Position numbers and translations under genes: made by a program. A stretch of 64,000 bases of DNA, from NCBI RefSeq assembly GCF_020782235.1, contig NZ_JAJGNO010000003.1, positions 124,001-188,000 of the forward strand, read 5' to 3'. The notes under the pieces were generated by a model, which was not told the origin of the DNA, did not search any database, and saw nothing but the letters and a program-made list of their open reading frames with translations. Positions 17,275-27,591 of this stretch are shown piece by piece. Position 1 is the stretch's first letter. Every line of letters starts with the position of its first letter. The DNA comes from Sphingobium naphthae (GTDB taxonomy: Bacteria > Pseudomonadota > Alphaproteobacteria > Sphingomonadales > Sphingomonadaceae).

Positions 17275-18728
17275 TGCGCCTCGGGTCGCTTGTCGAGGAG
17301 CTGGATGTCGAGGTCGCCAAAGCGGTGAACGCCGCTGGCGACCTCGACACGTCCGTCACGGGCTTCGCGATCGACAATCGCAAGGTCGCGCCAGGCACCG
17401 TCTTCGGCGCCTTCCAGGGCCTGCGCGTCAATGGCGAGGATTATATTCCCGAAGCGATCCGGTCCGGCGCCATCGCCATCGTCGCCCGCCCCGAAGCGAA
17501 GGTGGACGGCGCACTCCATATCGCCGACCCCAATCCCCGCCGCCTCTTCGCCCAGCTGGCGGCGCGCTTCTTCGCGCCCTTCCCTGACGTCACCGTCGCG
17601 GTCACCGGCACGAACGGCAAGACCAGCACGGTCGAACTCGCCCGCCAGCTGTGGCGGATGCTGGGCCATAAATCCGCGTCGATCGGCACGCTGGGCGTCA
17701 CCACCGCGGTCGATCAGGTGTCGACCGGCCTTACCACGCCCGACATCGTCACCTTCCTCGCCAACATGGCGGGCCTGCGCCGCGAAGGCATCACCCACGC
17801 CGCCTTCGAAGCGTCGAGCCATGGCCTCGACCAGTATCGCACCGAAGGGCTGCCGGTCCTGGCCGGCGCCTTCACCAACCTGTCGCGCGATCATCTCGAC
17901 TATCATGGCGACATGGACAGCTATTTCGACGCCAAGATGCGGCTGTTCGACGAAGTCGTCGCGCCGCAGGGCAGCGCCGTCATCTGGGCCGACGACGCAT
18001 GGTCGGACAAGGCGATCGAACGGGCTACGAAGCGGGGGCTTCGTGTGCTGAGCGTCGGGGTGAAGGGGCAGGGCCTCAGGCTTGCCAACCGCACCCCGAC
18101 CCAGTTGGGCCAGGCGCTGGAGATCGAAGCCGACGGCACGCTCTACAAGGTTAATCTGCCGCTGATCGGCGCCTATCAGGCCGCGAACGCCCTGACCGCT
18201 GCGGGCCTTGTCATCGCGACCGGCGGCGACATCGCCCGGGTCATGGAATTGCTGGGCCGGGTTCAGCCCGTGCGCGGCCGGCTGGAGCGGGCGGTCATCA
18301 GCAAGGCGGGCGCGCCCGTCTATGTCGACTATGCCCATACCCCCGATGGCCTGCGCGCCGCGATCGAGGCGCTGCGGCCGCATACCCGGGGGCGGCTCAT
18401 CACCCTGTTCGGCGCGGGCGGCGACCGCGACGCGGGCAAGCGTCCGCAAATGGGCAAGGTCGCGGCCGACCTCTCCGATCATGTCATCGTGACCGACGAC
18501 AATCCGCGCTCGGAAGAGCCCAGCGCCATTCGCGCCGCCGTGCTGGCGGGCGCGCCGGACGCGCAGGAAATCGGCGGCCGCCGCGACGCCATCGCCGCCG
18601 CGATTGCGCAGGCCGGCGCGCAGGACATCGTGCTGCTGGCCGGCAAGGGCCATGAACAGGGCCAGATCATCGGCGACCGCGTCCTGCCGTTCGACGACGT
18701 CACCGTTGCGCGGGAGTGCGCGGGGTGA
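17274..18728 (+). CDS. murE: UDP-MurNAc-L-Ala-D-Glu:meso-DAP ligase MurE
   Basis: Adds meso-diaminopimelate to the peptidoglycan precursor in the cytoplasm. The 484-aa ligase has the ATP loop VTGTNGKTSTVELA near residue 108, EASSHGLDQYR and the DNPRSEEP motif, which in this family marks meso-DAP rather than lysine specificity. The ATG at 17274 overlaps the ftsI TGA; a GTG three bases upstream is also possible. Confidence 0.98.
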   Translation: MRLGSLVEELDVEVAKAVNAAGDLDTSVTGFAIDNRKVAPGTVFGAFQGLRVNGEDYIPEAIRSGAIAIVARPEAKVDGALHIADPNPRRLFAQLAARFFAPFPDVTVAVTGTNGKTSTVELARQLWRMLGHKSASIGTLGVTTAVDQVSTGLTTPDIVTFLANMAGLRREGITHAAFEASSHGLDQYRTEGLPVLAGAFTNLSRDHLDYHGDMDSYFDAKMRLFDEVVAPQGSAVIWADDAWSDKAIERATKRGLRVLSVGVKGQGLRLANRTPTQLGQALEIEADGTLYKVNLPLIGAYQAANALTAAGLVIATGGDIARVMELLGRVQPVRGRLERAVISKAGAPVYVDYAHTPDGLRAAIEALRPHTRGRLITLFGAGGDRDAGKRPQMGKVAADLSDHVIVTDDNPRSEEPSAIRAAVLAGAPDAQEIGGRRDAIAAAIAQAGAQDIVLLAGKGHEQGQIIGDRVLPFDDVTVARECAG

Positions 18729-20116
18729 GCGACCTCTGGACCTCCGCAGACATTGCCGAGGCCACGGGCGGCGCCGCGTCGGCGCCGTTCGCCGTTTCTG
18801 GCGTCGCCTTCGACAGCCGCGAAGTGACGCAGGGCGACCTCTTCGTGGCGATGAAGGGCGAAACGACGGACGGCCATCGCTTCATCGACAAGGCGTTCGC
18901 GCAAGGCGCGGCTGGCGCGATCGTCAGCGATGCCGCCGATCATCCCCATGTCCGCGTGACCGACAGCGCCGCCGCGCTGGAAGCGCTGGGCGTCGCCGCC
19001 CGCAAGCGCATGGCGGGCAAGGTGGTCGGCGTCACGGGATCGGTCGGCAAGACCGGCACCAAGGAAGCGCTGTTCCTGGCGCTCGATCGCGCCGCGCCCG
19101 GGCGGGTCCATCGCTCGGTCAAAAGCTACAACAACCATGTCGGCGTGCCGCTCAGCCTCGCGCGGATGCCGCGCGACAGCGCCTTCGGCATCTTCGAAAT
19201 GGGCATGAACCATGCCGGCGAACTGTCGGCGCTGACGCGGCAGGTGCGGCCCCACGCCGCCATCGTCACCGCCATCGCCCCCGCTCATATCGAATTTTTC
19301 GGGACCGAAGCGAAGATCGCCGAGGCCAAGGCCGAGATTTTCGAAGGGCTGGAGCCGGGCGGCACCGCGATCATCCCCTATGACAGCCCCCATGTCGCGA
19401 CCCTCTACAACAAGGCGGAGCGGCATGCCGGCCGTATCCTGACCTTCGGCATGAGCCCGGACGCCGATGTCTGCGCGCTGGAAACCGTGCCCGCGCCGGC
19501 CGGCGGCACGCTGGTGACGGCGCGTCTGCCGGACGCGGAACTATGCTTCACCGTCGCTGCGCCGGGCGATCACTGGGTATCGAATGCGCTCGCCGTGCTC
19601 GCCGCGGTCGAGGCGGTGGGCGGCGACCTTGCCGCCGCTGGCCTGGCGCTCGCGGAAATGCCCGGGCTTCCGGGCCGGGGCGAGCGGCGCATCCTGCCTG
19701 TCGCCGGCGGCGAAGCGCTGCTGATCGACGAAAGCTATAATGCCAATCCCCTGTCGATGGCCGCAACCCTGAAGCAGCTTGGCCGCGAAACCGCCGATCG
19801 GCGCATCGCCGTGCTGGGCGGCATGCGCGAACTTGGCAGCGCCAGCGCCGATCTGCATGCCGGGCTTGCAAAGCCGATGGGGGAGGGGGCGGTCGACTTC
19901 GCCCTGCTGGTCGGTGCGGAAATGGCGCCGCTGGCCGACGCGCTGGACGGGGCCATCGCCTACGCCCATGTGCCCGACACCGCGAGCGCCATCCCTCTCA
20001 TCCGGAAAGAAATGCGCGCGGGCGACGCGATCCTGGTCAAGGGTTCCAATGGCGTCGGGCTGTCCCGCCTGGTCGCCGCCCTCGGCGAAGCCGCCCGCGA
20101 CGGAGATACGAACTGA
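18725..20116 (+). CDS. murF: UDP-MurNAc-tripeptide:D-Ala-D-Ala ligase MurF
   Basis: Joins D-Ala-D-Ala to the UDP-MurNAc-tripeptide. The 463-aa protein has [20 protein letters not shown] near residue 22, the ATP loop [14 protein letters not shown] near residue 104, MGMNHAGE, and [11 protein letters not shown] near residue 338. The GTG at 18725 overlaps the murE stop as GTGA and gives the N-terminus [16 protein letters not shown]; an in-frame GTG 9 bp upstream is less likely. Confidence 0.98.
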   Translation: MSDLWTSADIAEATGGAASAPFAVSGVAFDSREVTQGDLFVAMKGETTDGHRFIDKAFAQGAAGAIVSDAADHPHVRVTDSAAALEALGVAARKRMAGKVVGVTGSVGKTGTKEALFLALDRAAPGRVHRSVKSYNNHVGVPLSLARMPRDSAFGIFEMGMNHAGELSALTRQVRPHAAIVTAIAPAHIEFFGTEAKIAEAKAEIFEGLEPGGTAIIPYDSPHVATLYNKAERHAGRILTFGMSPDADVCALETVPAPAGGTLVTARLPDAELCFTVAAPGDHWVSNALAVLAAVEAVGGDLAAAGLALAEMPGLPGRGERRILPVAGGEALLIDESYNANPLSMAATLKQLGRETADRRIAVLGGMRELGSASADLHAGLAKPMGEGAVDFALLVGAEMAPLADALDGAIAYAHVPDTASAIPLIRKEMRAGDAILVKGSNGVGLSRLVAALGEAARDGDTN

Positions 20117-21189
20117 TGCTTTACTGGCTTGCCCAGACCTTGGACTTCGCGGGCGTCTTCAACCTCATCCGCTATCTGTCCTTCCGCGCGGGCGCGGCGA
20201 TCGCGACGGCGCTCATCATCGGCCTGGTGATCGGTCCCAAATTCATCGGCTGGCTGCGCGTGCGCCAGGGCAAGGGGCAGCCGATCCGCACCGATGGCCC
20301 GCAAACGCATCTCGCCAAGCGCGGCACGCCGACCATGGGCGGGCTCATGATCCTCACCTCCATGGTCGCGTCGGTGCTGCTGTGGATGGACCTGTCGTCC
20401 ACCTATGTCTGGGCCTGCCTGTTCGTAACCCTGGGCTTCGGCGCGATCGGCTTCCTCGACGATTATGACAAGGTGACCAAGGCCAGCCACAAGGGGCTGT
20501 CGGGCAAGATGCGCCTGATCTTCGAATTTCTGATCGCCGGCGTCGCTGCCTGGATGATCGTCAACCAGCATGGCAATACCGCGCTCTACGTGCCCTTCTA
20601 CAATGGCCCGGCGATCGAGCTTGGCCCCTTCTACTTCTGCTTCGCCGCCTTCGTGATCGTGGCATTCGGCAACGCGGTGAACCTGACCGATGGCCTCGAC
20701 GGCCTTGCGACCATGCCGGTCATCATCGCCTGCCTTGCCTTCATGGCTATCGTCTATCTGGTCGGCCGTGCGGACTTCGCCGACTATCTCGGCATCCCCC
20801 ATGTCCCGGGCGCGGGCAACCTCACCATCCTGTGCGGCGCGATCATCGGCGCGGGCCTCGCATTCCTCTGGTTCAACGCGCCGCCCGCCGCGGTCTTCAT
20901 GGGCGACACCGGCAGCCTAGCGCTGGGCGGCACGATCGGCGTGATCGCCGTCACCGCCCATCATGAAATCGTGCTCGGCATCATCGGGGGCCTCTTCGTC
21001 GTGGAGGCAATGTCGGTCATCATCCAGGTCTTCTTCTACAAGCGCACCGGCAAGCGCGTCTTCCGCATGGCGCCGATCCACCATCATTTCGAACAGATGG
21101 GCTGGGCCGAACCGACCGTGGTGATCCGCTTCTGGATCATCGCCTTCGTGCTGGCGCTCGCCGGCCTCGCCACGCTGAAGCTGAGGTAA
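20116..21189 (+). CDS. mraY: Phospho-MurNAc-pentapeptide transferase MraY
   Basis: Makes lipid I from UDP-MurNAc-pentapeptide and undecaprenyl phosphate at the inner membrane. The 357-aa polytopic protein has [13 protein letters not shown] near residue 68, the Asp-rich FLDDYDKV near residue 113, [13 protein letters not shown] near residue 188 and [13 protein letters not shown] near residue 317, all typical catalytic-loop motifs. The ATG overlaps the murF stop; murD follows after 4 bp. Confidence 0.99.
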   Translation: MLYWLAQTLDFAGVFNLIRYLSFRAGAAIATALIIGLVIGPKFIGWLRVRQGKGQPIRTDGPQTHLAKRGTPTMGGLMILTSMVASVLLWMDLSSTYVWACLFVTLGFGAIGFLDDYDKVTKASHKGLSGKMRLIFEFLIAGVAAWMIVNQHGNTALYVPFYNGPAIELGPFYFCFAAFVIVAFGNAVNLTDGLDGLATMPVIIACLAFMAIVYLVGRADFADYLGIPHVPGAGNLTILCGAIIGAGLAFLWFNAPPAAVFMGDTGSLALGGTIGVIAVTAHHEIVLGIIGGLFVVEAMSVIIQVFFYKRTGKRVFRMAPIHHHFEQMGWAEPTVVIRFWIIAFVLALAGLATLKLR

Positions 21190-21193
21190 GCGG

Positions 21194-22519
21194 ATGATCG
21201 TGTCGGAGGCCTTCGAGGGAAAAACCTACGCCGTGCTGGGGCTGGCGCGTTCCGGCCTGGCGACGGTGGACACGCTGGTGGCCAGCGGCGCCCGCGTCGT
21301 CGCCTGGGACAGCCGGGAAGAAGCGCGCGCGCTGGTCGCGGACAAGGCCGAACTGGGCGATCCGCTGGAGATCGACCTCGCCGGCTTCGACGGCATCGTC
21401 GTGTCCCCTGGCGTGCCCTTGAACCGCCACCCGATCGCCATGCGCGCCAGGCTGGCCGGCGTGCCGATCATCGGCGACATCGAACTGTTCGCGCTCGCCC
21501 GGCCGACCCTGCCGCCGCACAAGGTCGTCGGCATCACCGGCACCAACGGCAAGTCGACCACCACGGCGCTCATTCATCACATTGTCGAGCAGGCCGGCTA
21601 TCCCTCCGTCATGGGCGGCAATATCGGCCTGCCGATCCTCAGCCAGCCGCCGCTGGAGCCCAATCTTCATGGCGTCGGCGTCTATGTGCTGGAACTGTCC
21701 AGTTATCAGATCGATCTGACGCACAGCCTCGACTGCGATGTCGCCGTGCTGCTCAACATCACGCCCGATCATCTGGATCGCTATGACGGGTTCGCTGGCT
21801 ATGTCGCGTCCAAGGCGCGCTTGTTCGCAATGCAGTCGGCTGGCCAGACGGCCGTGATCGCGACCGGAGACGAACCGAGCCGCGATATCGCCCATTCTCT
21901 CCGTCAATCCCGCGGAAATGACGTGGTCGACGTGGCCTCGTCCGATATCGGCACGCGCGAACAGCTTGGCTGGCCCTCGCTCCAAGGCCCGCATAATGCG
22001 CAGAATGCAGCTGTCGCGATCGCTGTCGCAAAAGCGCTCGGCATCGACGAAGCGACGATCGCGAATGCGCTGGCCAGCTACGCCGCTCTCCCCCACCGCA
22101 TGCAGGCGGTCCGCACTCATAATGGCGTCCTCTACGTCAACGACAGCAAGGCGACCAATGCCGCCTCAACCGCGCCAGCGCTTGCTGCATGGCCCGCGAT
22201 CGACGGCAAGCCCCGCATCCACTGGATCCTGGGCGGCGTAGCCAAGTCCGACAATCTCGACGAATGTGCGCCGCACTTCGCCAATATCGCCCATGCCTAC
22301 ACCATCGGCGAAGCGGGCCATATGTTCGCCGATCTGCTGCGCCCGCATATGGCGGTGGACGACAGCGAAATGCTAAGCGCCGCCGTCCGCCGCGCGGCGC
22401 GGATCGCCCGGCCGGGGGACATCGTGCTGTTGTCGCCGGCCTGCGCCAGTTTCGACCAGTTCCGCGATTTCGAAGCGCGCGGCGACGCTTTCGTCGCGGC
22501 CGTCAGCGCGCTGGAATAG
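21194..22519 (+). CDS. murD: UDP-MurNAc-L-Ala:D-Glu ligase MurD
   Basis: Adds D-glutamate to UDP-MurNAc-L-Ala. The 441-aa protein opens with a Rossmann-like YAVLGLARSGLATV, then VVSPGVPLNRHP, the ATP loop GITGTNGKSTTTALI near residue 113, NITPDHLDRYDG near residue 191 and VNDSKATNAAS near residue 315. All expected ligase motifs are present. Confidence 0.98.
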   Translation: MIVSEAFEGKTYAVLGLARSGLATVDTLVASGARVVAWDSREEARALVADKAELGDPLEIDLAGFDGIVVSPGVPLNRHPIAMRARLAGVPIIGDIELFALARPTLPPHKVVGITGTNGKSTTTALIHHIVEQAGYPSVMGGNIGLPILSQPPLEPNLHGVGVYVLELSSYQIDLTHSLDCDVAVLLNITPDHLDRYDGFAGYVASKARLFAMQSAGQTAVIATGDEPSRDIAHSLRQSRGNDVVDVASSDIGTREQLGWPSLQGPHNAQNAAVAIAVAKALGIDEATIANALASYAALPHRMQAVRTHNGVLYVNDSKATNAASTAPALAAWPAIDGKPRIHWILGGVAKSDNLDECAPHFANIAHAYTIGEAGHMFADLLRPHMAVDDSEMLSAAVRRAARIARPGDIVLLSPACASFDQFRDFEARGDAFVAAVSALE

Positions 22520-22535
22520 GGAAGGCAGAGGGGCG

Positions 22536-23759
22536 ATGAGCAAAAGGGGAACAGGGATGTCGAGGGCCGGCGAACTGGTGAAGGGTTTCCGCACCCGCAC
22601 CGTCCCGCGCGAACGCACCGCGCTCGCCATCTGGTTCTGGGAGATTGATCGCGTCCTCCTGTCCCTGATCGTCGCGCTGATGGCGATCGGCCTGGTCGCG
22701 GTCGCCGCCGCCTCGCCCGTGGCGGCGATCGACCGATCGACCGCCGATGTCGCGGTCAACCCGCTCATCTATTTCTACCGCCAACTGATGTGGGTGATGA
22801 TCGGCCTGCCGATCATGCTGGTCATTTCCATGCTGCCCAGGCCCCAGGCGCGGCGGCTCGCCATCTTCCTGTGCGCCTTCTTCTTCCTGATGCTGCTGTT
22901 CGTGCCGATCCTGGGATCGACCGTGAACGGCGCGCGCCGCTGGATCGACCTTCCCGGCTTCCGCTTCCAGCCGTCCGAATTCCTCAAGCCCGCTTATGTC
23001 GTGACGCTCGCCTGGCTGCTGTCGCTGCGCAGCAAGGACCAGAATCTGCCCGTCATGCAGCTGACCGGCGTCCTCACCCTGCTCATTTCAGCGGTGCTGA
23101 TGCGCCAGCCGGACTTTGGCCAGACGGTGATCTTCATGGCCTGCTGGGGCGCGCTGCTGCTGCTGTCGGGGCTGGAGATGCGCTGGATCGCGATGCTGGG
23201 CAGCGCGGGCCTCGCCGGCCTCGTCGCCGTCTACATGTTCTATGAAAATGGGCGGCAGCGCATCAACGACTTCCTTGGCATCGGCGTCCAGATGGACACC
23301 GGCCCCGACCAGACCGACCTGGCCTTCCGCACCATCACTCATGGCGGCTTCACGGGCGTGGGGCCGGGCGGTGGCCTCAACAAGTTCCGCCTGCCCGAAG
23401 CGCATACCGACTATATCTTCTCGGTCATCGGCGAGGAATTCGGCCTGCTCGCGTGCATCGCCATCGCCTGCGTCTACCTTGCCATCATCGTGCGCGTGCT
23501 GCTGCGCCTGCTGGACGAGGAGGATGTCTTCACCATCCTCGCCGCCGCTGGCCTCACCACCCAGTTCGGGCTTCAGGCGATCATCAACATGGGCGTCAAT
23601 GCGCAGATATTTCCGTCCAAGGGCATGACGCTCCCCTTTATCAGCTATGGCGGCTCCTCTATGCTCGCGCTTTGCATCGGGGTCGGCCTGCTGCTCGCCT
23701 TCACGCGACGCAATCCCTTCATGGGCCGGCATACGGTGGTCAAATGGAGTGGTCGATGA
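22536..23759 (+). CDS. ftsW: Septal glycan polymerase FtsW (SEDS family)
   Basis: Polymerises lipid II at the septum together with FtsI. The 407-aa SEDS protein has about ten membrane segments. Signatures: NGARRWIDLPGFRFQPSEF near residue 129, RQPDFGQTV near residue 189 with the conserved Asp, and the C-terminal FPSKGMTLPFISYGGSSML. The N-terminal 30 residues are basic and cytoplasmic; an alternative ATG lies at residue 8. Confidence 0.98.
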   Translation: MSKRGTGMSRAGELVKGFRTRTVPRERTALAIWFWEIDRVLLSLIVALMAIGLVAVAAASPVAAIDRSTADVAVNPLIYFYRQLMWVMIGLPIMLVISMLPRPQARRLAIFLCAFFFLMLLFVPILGSTVNGARRWIDLPGFRFQPSEFLKPAYVVTLAWLLSLRSKDQNLPVMQLTGVLTLLISAVLMRQPDFGQTVIFMACWGALLLLSGLEMRWIAMLGSAGLAGLVAVYMFYENGRQRINDFLGIGVQMDTGPDQTDLAFRTITHGGFTGVGPGGGLNKFRLPEAHTDYIFSVIGEEFGLLACIAIACVYLAIIVRVLLRLLDEEDVFTILAAAGLTTQFGLQAIINMGVNAQIFPSKGMTLPFISYGGSSMLALCIGVGLLLAFTRRNPFMGRHTVVKWSGR

Positions 23760-24922
23760 GCATTTCCCGTCACTTCGTCCTCGCCGCCGGCGGGACGGGG
23801 GGTCACATGATTCCCGCCCATGCGGTAGCGCAGGAACTGATGGCGCGCGGCCATCATGTCGCGCTGGTCACGGACGAGCGCGGCGCGAAGATCCCCGGCA
23901 TCTTCGACAAGGCGCAAGTCCATGTCATGCCGGCGGGCCGCATGACGAAAAACCCGGCGAGCTGGCCCGGCGCGCTCAAGGCGATCCTGGCCGGTCGCGC
24001 CATGGCGCGCCGGCTGAACGAGACTTTCCGTCCGACCGCCGTGGTGGGCTTTGGCGGCTATCCGGCCATGCCCGCGCTGCTGGGCGCGCTGGCGGACGGC
24101 GTGCCCACTGCCATCCATGAACAGAATGCCGTGCTCGGCCGCGTCAACCGCATCCTCGCCGGCCGGGTCGACGCCATCGCCACCGCCTATCCCGATGTCG
24201 AGCGGCTGAAGCCCCGCCATGCCGGGAAGGTCCATCTGGTCGGCAATCCTGTGCGCGAGGAAGTCAAGCAGCTGCGCGAGGAGGAGTTCCCCGCCCTGAC
24301 CGACGAGAGCGTGTTCCGCGTGCTCGTCATCGGCGGCAGCCAGGGCGCGACGATCCTGTCGAGCGTCGTGCCCGAAGGCCTGTCGATGCTGCCGGTCGCG
24401 CTGCGTCGCCGCCTGCAGGTGACGCAGCAATGCCGCGCCGAGGATATCGAGCGCGTGCGCAAGACCTATGCGGAGATGGAAATCCCTGCCGATCTCGCCA
24501 CCTATTTCAACGACGTGCCCGAAAAGCTGGGCTGGTCGCATCTGGTGATCGCGCGGGCCGGCGCGTCTACGCTGGCCGAACTGACCTGCGCCGGGCGTCC
24601 CGCCATCCTCATTCCGCTGCCCAGCGCGATGGATGATCATCAGACCGCCAATGCGCGCGAGATGACCCAGGCCGGCGGCGCGCGCACCATCCCCCAGGCG
24701 CGCTTCACCGCCGTCGAACTGGCCAAGCAGATGCAGAAAATGGCGATGGAGCCCGGCGCGCTTCAGAATGCCGCCAAGCGCGCGCGCAATTGCGGCCGGC
24801 CCGACGCCGCCCGCGACATGGCCGACCTTCTGGAAAGCATCGGCCGCGCGCCGATCATGAACGATCCGGTCAAGGCCGGTCCGACGCCCACCACGCTGAA
24901 TCTGCAGGGTGTGCCGGCGTGA
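23756..24922 (+). CDS. murG: UDP-GlcNAc:lipid I GlcNAc transferase MurG
   Basis: Converts lipid I to lipid II on the cytoplasmic face of the membrane. The 388-aa GT-B protein has VLAAGGTGGHMIPA near residue 9, VVGFGGYPAMPAL near residue 95, HEQNAVLGRVN near residue 121 and the donor-binding region ARAGASTLAELTCAGRPAI near residue 265. The start ATG at 23756 overlaps the ftsW stop as ATGA; residues read upstream of it belong to another frame of ftsW. Confidence 0.98.
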   Translation: MSISRHFVLAAGGTGGHMIPAHAVAQELMARGHHVALVTDERGAKIPGIFDKAQVHVMPAGRMTKNPASWPGALKAILAGRAMARRLNETFRPTAVVGFGGYPAMPALLGALADGVPTAIHEQNAVLGRVNRILAGRVDAIATAYPDVERLKPRHAGKVHLVGNPVREEVKQLREEEFPALTDESVFRVLVIGGSQGATILSSVVPEGLSMLPVALRRRLQVTQQCRAEDIERVRKTYAEMEIPADLATYFNDVPEKLGWSHLVIARAGASTLAELTCAGRPAILIPLPSAMDDHQTANAREMTQAGGARTIPQARFTAVELAKQMQKMAMEPGALQNAAKRARNCGRPDAARDMADLLESIGRAPIMNDPVKAGPTPTTLNLQGVPA

Positions 24923-25070
24923 TAGCTGAAATTGAAATCCTCTCCGGCACGGGGAGGTGGCAGCCCACAGGGCTGACGGAGGGGGCTATCCTCCCGGTGC
25001 GGCGCGTGGGGGGCTTCCCCTCCACCACCGCTTTGCGGCGGTTTCCCTCGCCATATTTTGGAGGAATAGC
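24923..25070. repeat. Intergenic palindrome, family B, between murG and murC
   Basis: About 100 bp of imperfect inverted repeat: CTCCGGCACGGGGAGGTGGC on the left and GGGGGGCTTCCCCTCCACCA on the right, with inner CAGCCCACAGGGCTG and CCGCTTTGCGGCGG hairpins. It resembles the common sphingomonad REP element seen in many intergenic gaps; that is recollection, not a search. It is the only long gap between murD and ftsA. The murC ribosome site GGAGGAA lies directly after it. Confidence 0.75.
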
Positions 25071-26498
25071 ATGAAGGGTGTCGGCACCGACATCGGAACG
25101 ATCCATTTCATCGGCATCGGCGGCATCGGCATGTCCGGCATCGCCGAAGTGATGCATAATCTGGGCTATAGCGTGCAGGGTTCCGACGTGGCCGAAGGCT
25201 ATGTCGTGGAAGGGCTGCGCGCCAAGGGGATCAAGGTGATGATCGGCCACAAGGCCGAAAATCTGGGTGACGCCGCCGTGGTCGTCACATCGACCGCGAT
25301 CAAGCGCGGCAACCCCGAAGTCGAACTGGCGCTCGAAACCCGGGTTCCCGTGATCCGCCGCGCGGAAATGCTGGCCGAACTGATGCGCCTCAAATCCACC
25401 GTCGCGGTCGCCGGCACGCATGGCAAGACGACGACGACGTCGATGATCGCCGCGCTGCTGGACGCGGGCGGGGTCGATCCCACGGTCATCAACGGCGGCA
25501 TCATCAACAGCTATGGCTCCAACGCCCGGCTGGGCAACAGCGACTGGATGGTGGTAGAAGCCGATGAGAGCGACGGCAGCTTCCTGCGGCTCGACGGCAC
25601 GATCGCGGTGGTCACCAATATCGATCCCGAGCATCTCGACCATTATGGCAGCTTCGACCGGGTGAAGGACGCCTTCGTCGAGTTCGTCGGCAACGTCCCC
25701 TTCTACGGCGCCGCTTTGCTGTGCCTCGATCATCCCGAAGTGCAGGCGATCCTGCCGCGCGTGCAGGATCGTCGCATCGTCACCTACGGCTTTTCGGCGC
25801 AGGCGGACATTCGCGGTGAAAATGTGCGGCCGGTGCCGGGCGGCAACATCTTCGACGTCATCATCCGCGATCGCGACGGCCATGTGGAAAAGATCAGCGA
25901 CATTCTGCTGCCCATGCCGGGCCGGCATAATGTGTCCAACAGCCTCGCCGCGATCGGCGTCGCGCTGCAGCTTGGCATCGGCCACGACGTCATCTGCACG
26001 GGCTTCGAGAAGTTCGGCGGGGTGAAGCGGCGCTTCACCAAGGTCGGCGACATCGCGCTGGAGGACGGCGCTGCGAGCGTGATCGACGATTACGGCCATC
26101 ATCCCGTCGAGATCAAGGCGGTGCTCGCCGCGGCGCGCGAAGGGGCGAAGGGGCGGGTGGTCGCCGTCGTCCAGCCGCATCGCTTCACGCGCCTGCGCGA
26201 CCTGATGGATGAATTTCAGCAGGCCTTCAACGATGCCGACATCGTCTATGCCGCGCCCGTCTATGCCGCGGGCGAACAGCCGATCGAGGATGTGGACAGC
26301 GCCGCGCTGGTCGCCGGGCTCAAGCGGCGCGGCCATCGCCACGCTGCGACGGTCGTGGACGCCGACGATCTCGCCGCTCACATCGCCGCCGACCTTCAGC
26401 CCGACGACATGATCGTCTGCCTGGGCGCGGGCGACATCACCAAATGGGCGGCCGGGCTTGCCGCCGCCGTCTCTGCCAAGGTGAAGGAAACCGTCTGA
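25071..26498 (+). CDS. murC: UDP-MurNAc:L-Ala ligase MurC
   Basis: First amino-acid addition to UDP-MurNAc. The ATG at 25071 has GGAGGAA 8 bp upstream, so the longer frame running through the repeat is rejected. The 475-aa protein has [19 protein letters not shown] near residue 10, the ATP loop [18 protein letters not shown] near residue 113, [13 protein letters not shown] near residue 162 and [14 protein letters not shown] near residue 340. Confidence 0.98.
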   Translation: MKGVGTDIGTIHFIGIGGIGMSGIAEVMHNLGYSVQGSDVAEGYVVEGLRAKGIKVMIGHKAENLGDAAVVVTSTAIKRGNPEVELALETRVPVIRRAEMLAELMRLKSTVAVAGTHGKTTTTSMIAALLDAGGVDPTVINGGIINSYGSNARLGNSDWMVVEADESDGSFLRLDGTIAVVTNIDPEHLDHYGSFDRVKDAFVEFVGNVPFYGAALLCLDHPEVQAILPRVQDRRIVTYGFSAQADIRGENVRPVPGGNIFDVIIRDRDGHVEKISDILLPMPGRHNVSNSLAAIGVALQLGIGHDVICTGFEKFGGVKRRFTKVGDIALEDGAASVIDDYGHHPVEIKAVLAAAREGAKGRVVAVVQPHRFTRLRDLMDEFQQAFNDADIVYAAPVYAAGEQPIEDVDSAALVAGLKRRGHRHAATVVDADDLAAHIAADLQPDDMIVCLGAGDITKWAAGLAAAVSAKVKETV

Positions 26499-26695
26499 TG
26501 TTCGAACTGTTCGCCGTCGGCCTGGAAATGCAGAAGCGCATGATCGACGCCCAGATGCAGGGCGTCGAAGCCGCGCGCGACATGGTGGAGGCCGCGCAGC
26601 GCCAGGTGCAGAGCGGCATGGCGGTCGCGCAGGCGAACGACGCCGGCATGAAGGCCATGAAGAACTGGATGAACCTGTGGGGCATCCGCACTTGA
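26498..26695 (+). CDS. Small 65-aa helical protein between murC and murB, unknown function
   Basis: Not recognised. The ATG at 26498 overlaps the murC stop (TGATG), and the stop is followed by murB in a TTGA overlap. The product is one long predicted amphipathic helix rich in Met, Gln and Ala (VGLEMQKRMIDAQMQGVEAA, AAQRQVQSGMAVAQ), with no signal peptide, ending in KNWMNLWGIRT. The pattern recalls short phasin-like coiled coils. The tight coupling on both sides and codon use like its neighbours argue that it is a real gene of the operon. Confidence 0.7.
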   Translation: MFELFAVGLEMQKRMIDAQMQGVEAARDMVEAAQRQVQSGMAVAQANDAGMKAMKNWMNLWGIRT

Positions 26696-27591
26696 CGGCG
26701 ACGATCGCTCTTCCGGCCGTTCGCGGCGCATTGAAGGCGGACGCGCCGCTGGCCCCGCTCGTCTGGTTCAAGACGGGCGGGCCCGCGCAGTGGCTGTTCG
26801 AGCCGCAGGATGCGGACGATCTGTCCGACTTCCTCGCCCAGATTGACCCGGACATGCCAGTGATGGCGCTTGGCCTCGGCTCCAACCTCATCGTCCGCGA
26901 CCGTGGCGTGCCGGGCGTCGTGGTGCGTCTCGGCAAGCCGTTCGCCAGGGTCGAGCGGCAGGACGAAACGACGCTGGTTTGCGGCGCTGGCGCATCGGGC
27001 ATCCTCGTCTCGTCGACGGCGCGCGATGCGGGCATCGCCGGGCTTGAGTTTCTGCGCTCCATTCCCGGCACGGTGGGCGGCTTTGTCCGCATGAACGGCG
27101 GGGCCTATGGCCGCGAGACGGCGGACATATTGGTGGAGTGCGATATCGTGCTGCGCTCGGGCGAGCAGGTGAAGCTGCTCAATCGCGATCTCGCCTACAC
27201 TTATCGCCACTCCAACCTCACCGATGGCGCGATCGTGGTCAGCGCCTGCTTCCGCGGCAAACCCGGCGAACCCGCCGCGATCCAGGCGGAAATGGACCGC
27301 ATCGCCGCCGCGCGGGAGGAAAGCCAGCCGCTGCGCAGCAAGACCGGCGGATCGACCTTCAAGAATCCCGATGGCCACAAGGCCTGGCAACTGGTCGACG
27401 AAGCTGGCTGCCGCGGCCTGCAACTGGGCGGCGCGCAGGTGAGCGACAAGCACACCAATTTCCTCCTCAACACCGGCGACGCCACCAGCGCCGACATCGA
27501 AGCGCTGGGCGAGGAAGTCCGCCGACGCGTTAAAGAAAAAAGTGGAATTCAACTGGAATGGGAAATTCAGCGCGTCGGAGTGGAGACGTGA
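26692..27591 (+). CDS. murB: UDP-N-acetylenolpyruvoylglucosamine reductase MurB
   Basis: NADPH- and FAD-dependent reduction giving UDP-MurNAc. The 299-aa protein has LVWFKTGGPAQWLFEP near residue 23, ALGLGSNLIVRDRG near residue 60, FLRSIPGTVGGFVRMNGGAY near residue 120 and GGSTFKNPDGHKAWQLVDEA near residue 218. The most natural start is the TTG at 26692, overlapping the small ORF's TGA; a GTG at 26677 in the same frame is the alternative. Confidence 0.96.
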   Translation: MTATIALPAVRGALKADAPLAPLVWFKTGGPAQWLFEPQDADDLSDFLAQIDPDMPVMALGLGSNLIVRDRGVPGVVVRLGKPFARVERQDETTLVCGAGASGILVSSTARDAGIAGLEFLRSIPGTVGGFVRMNGGAYGRETADILVECDIVLRSGEQVKLLNRDLAYTYRHSNLTDGAIVVSACFRGKPGEPAAIQAEMDRIAAAREESQPLRSKTGGSTFKNPDGHKAWQLVDEAGCRGLQLGGAQVSDKHTNFLLNTGDATSADIEALGEEVRRRVKEKSGIQLEWEIQRVGVET

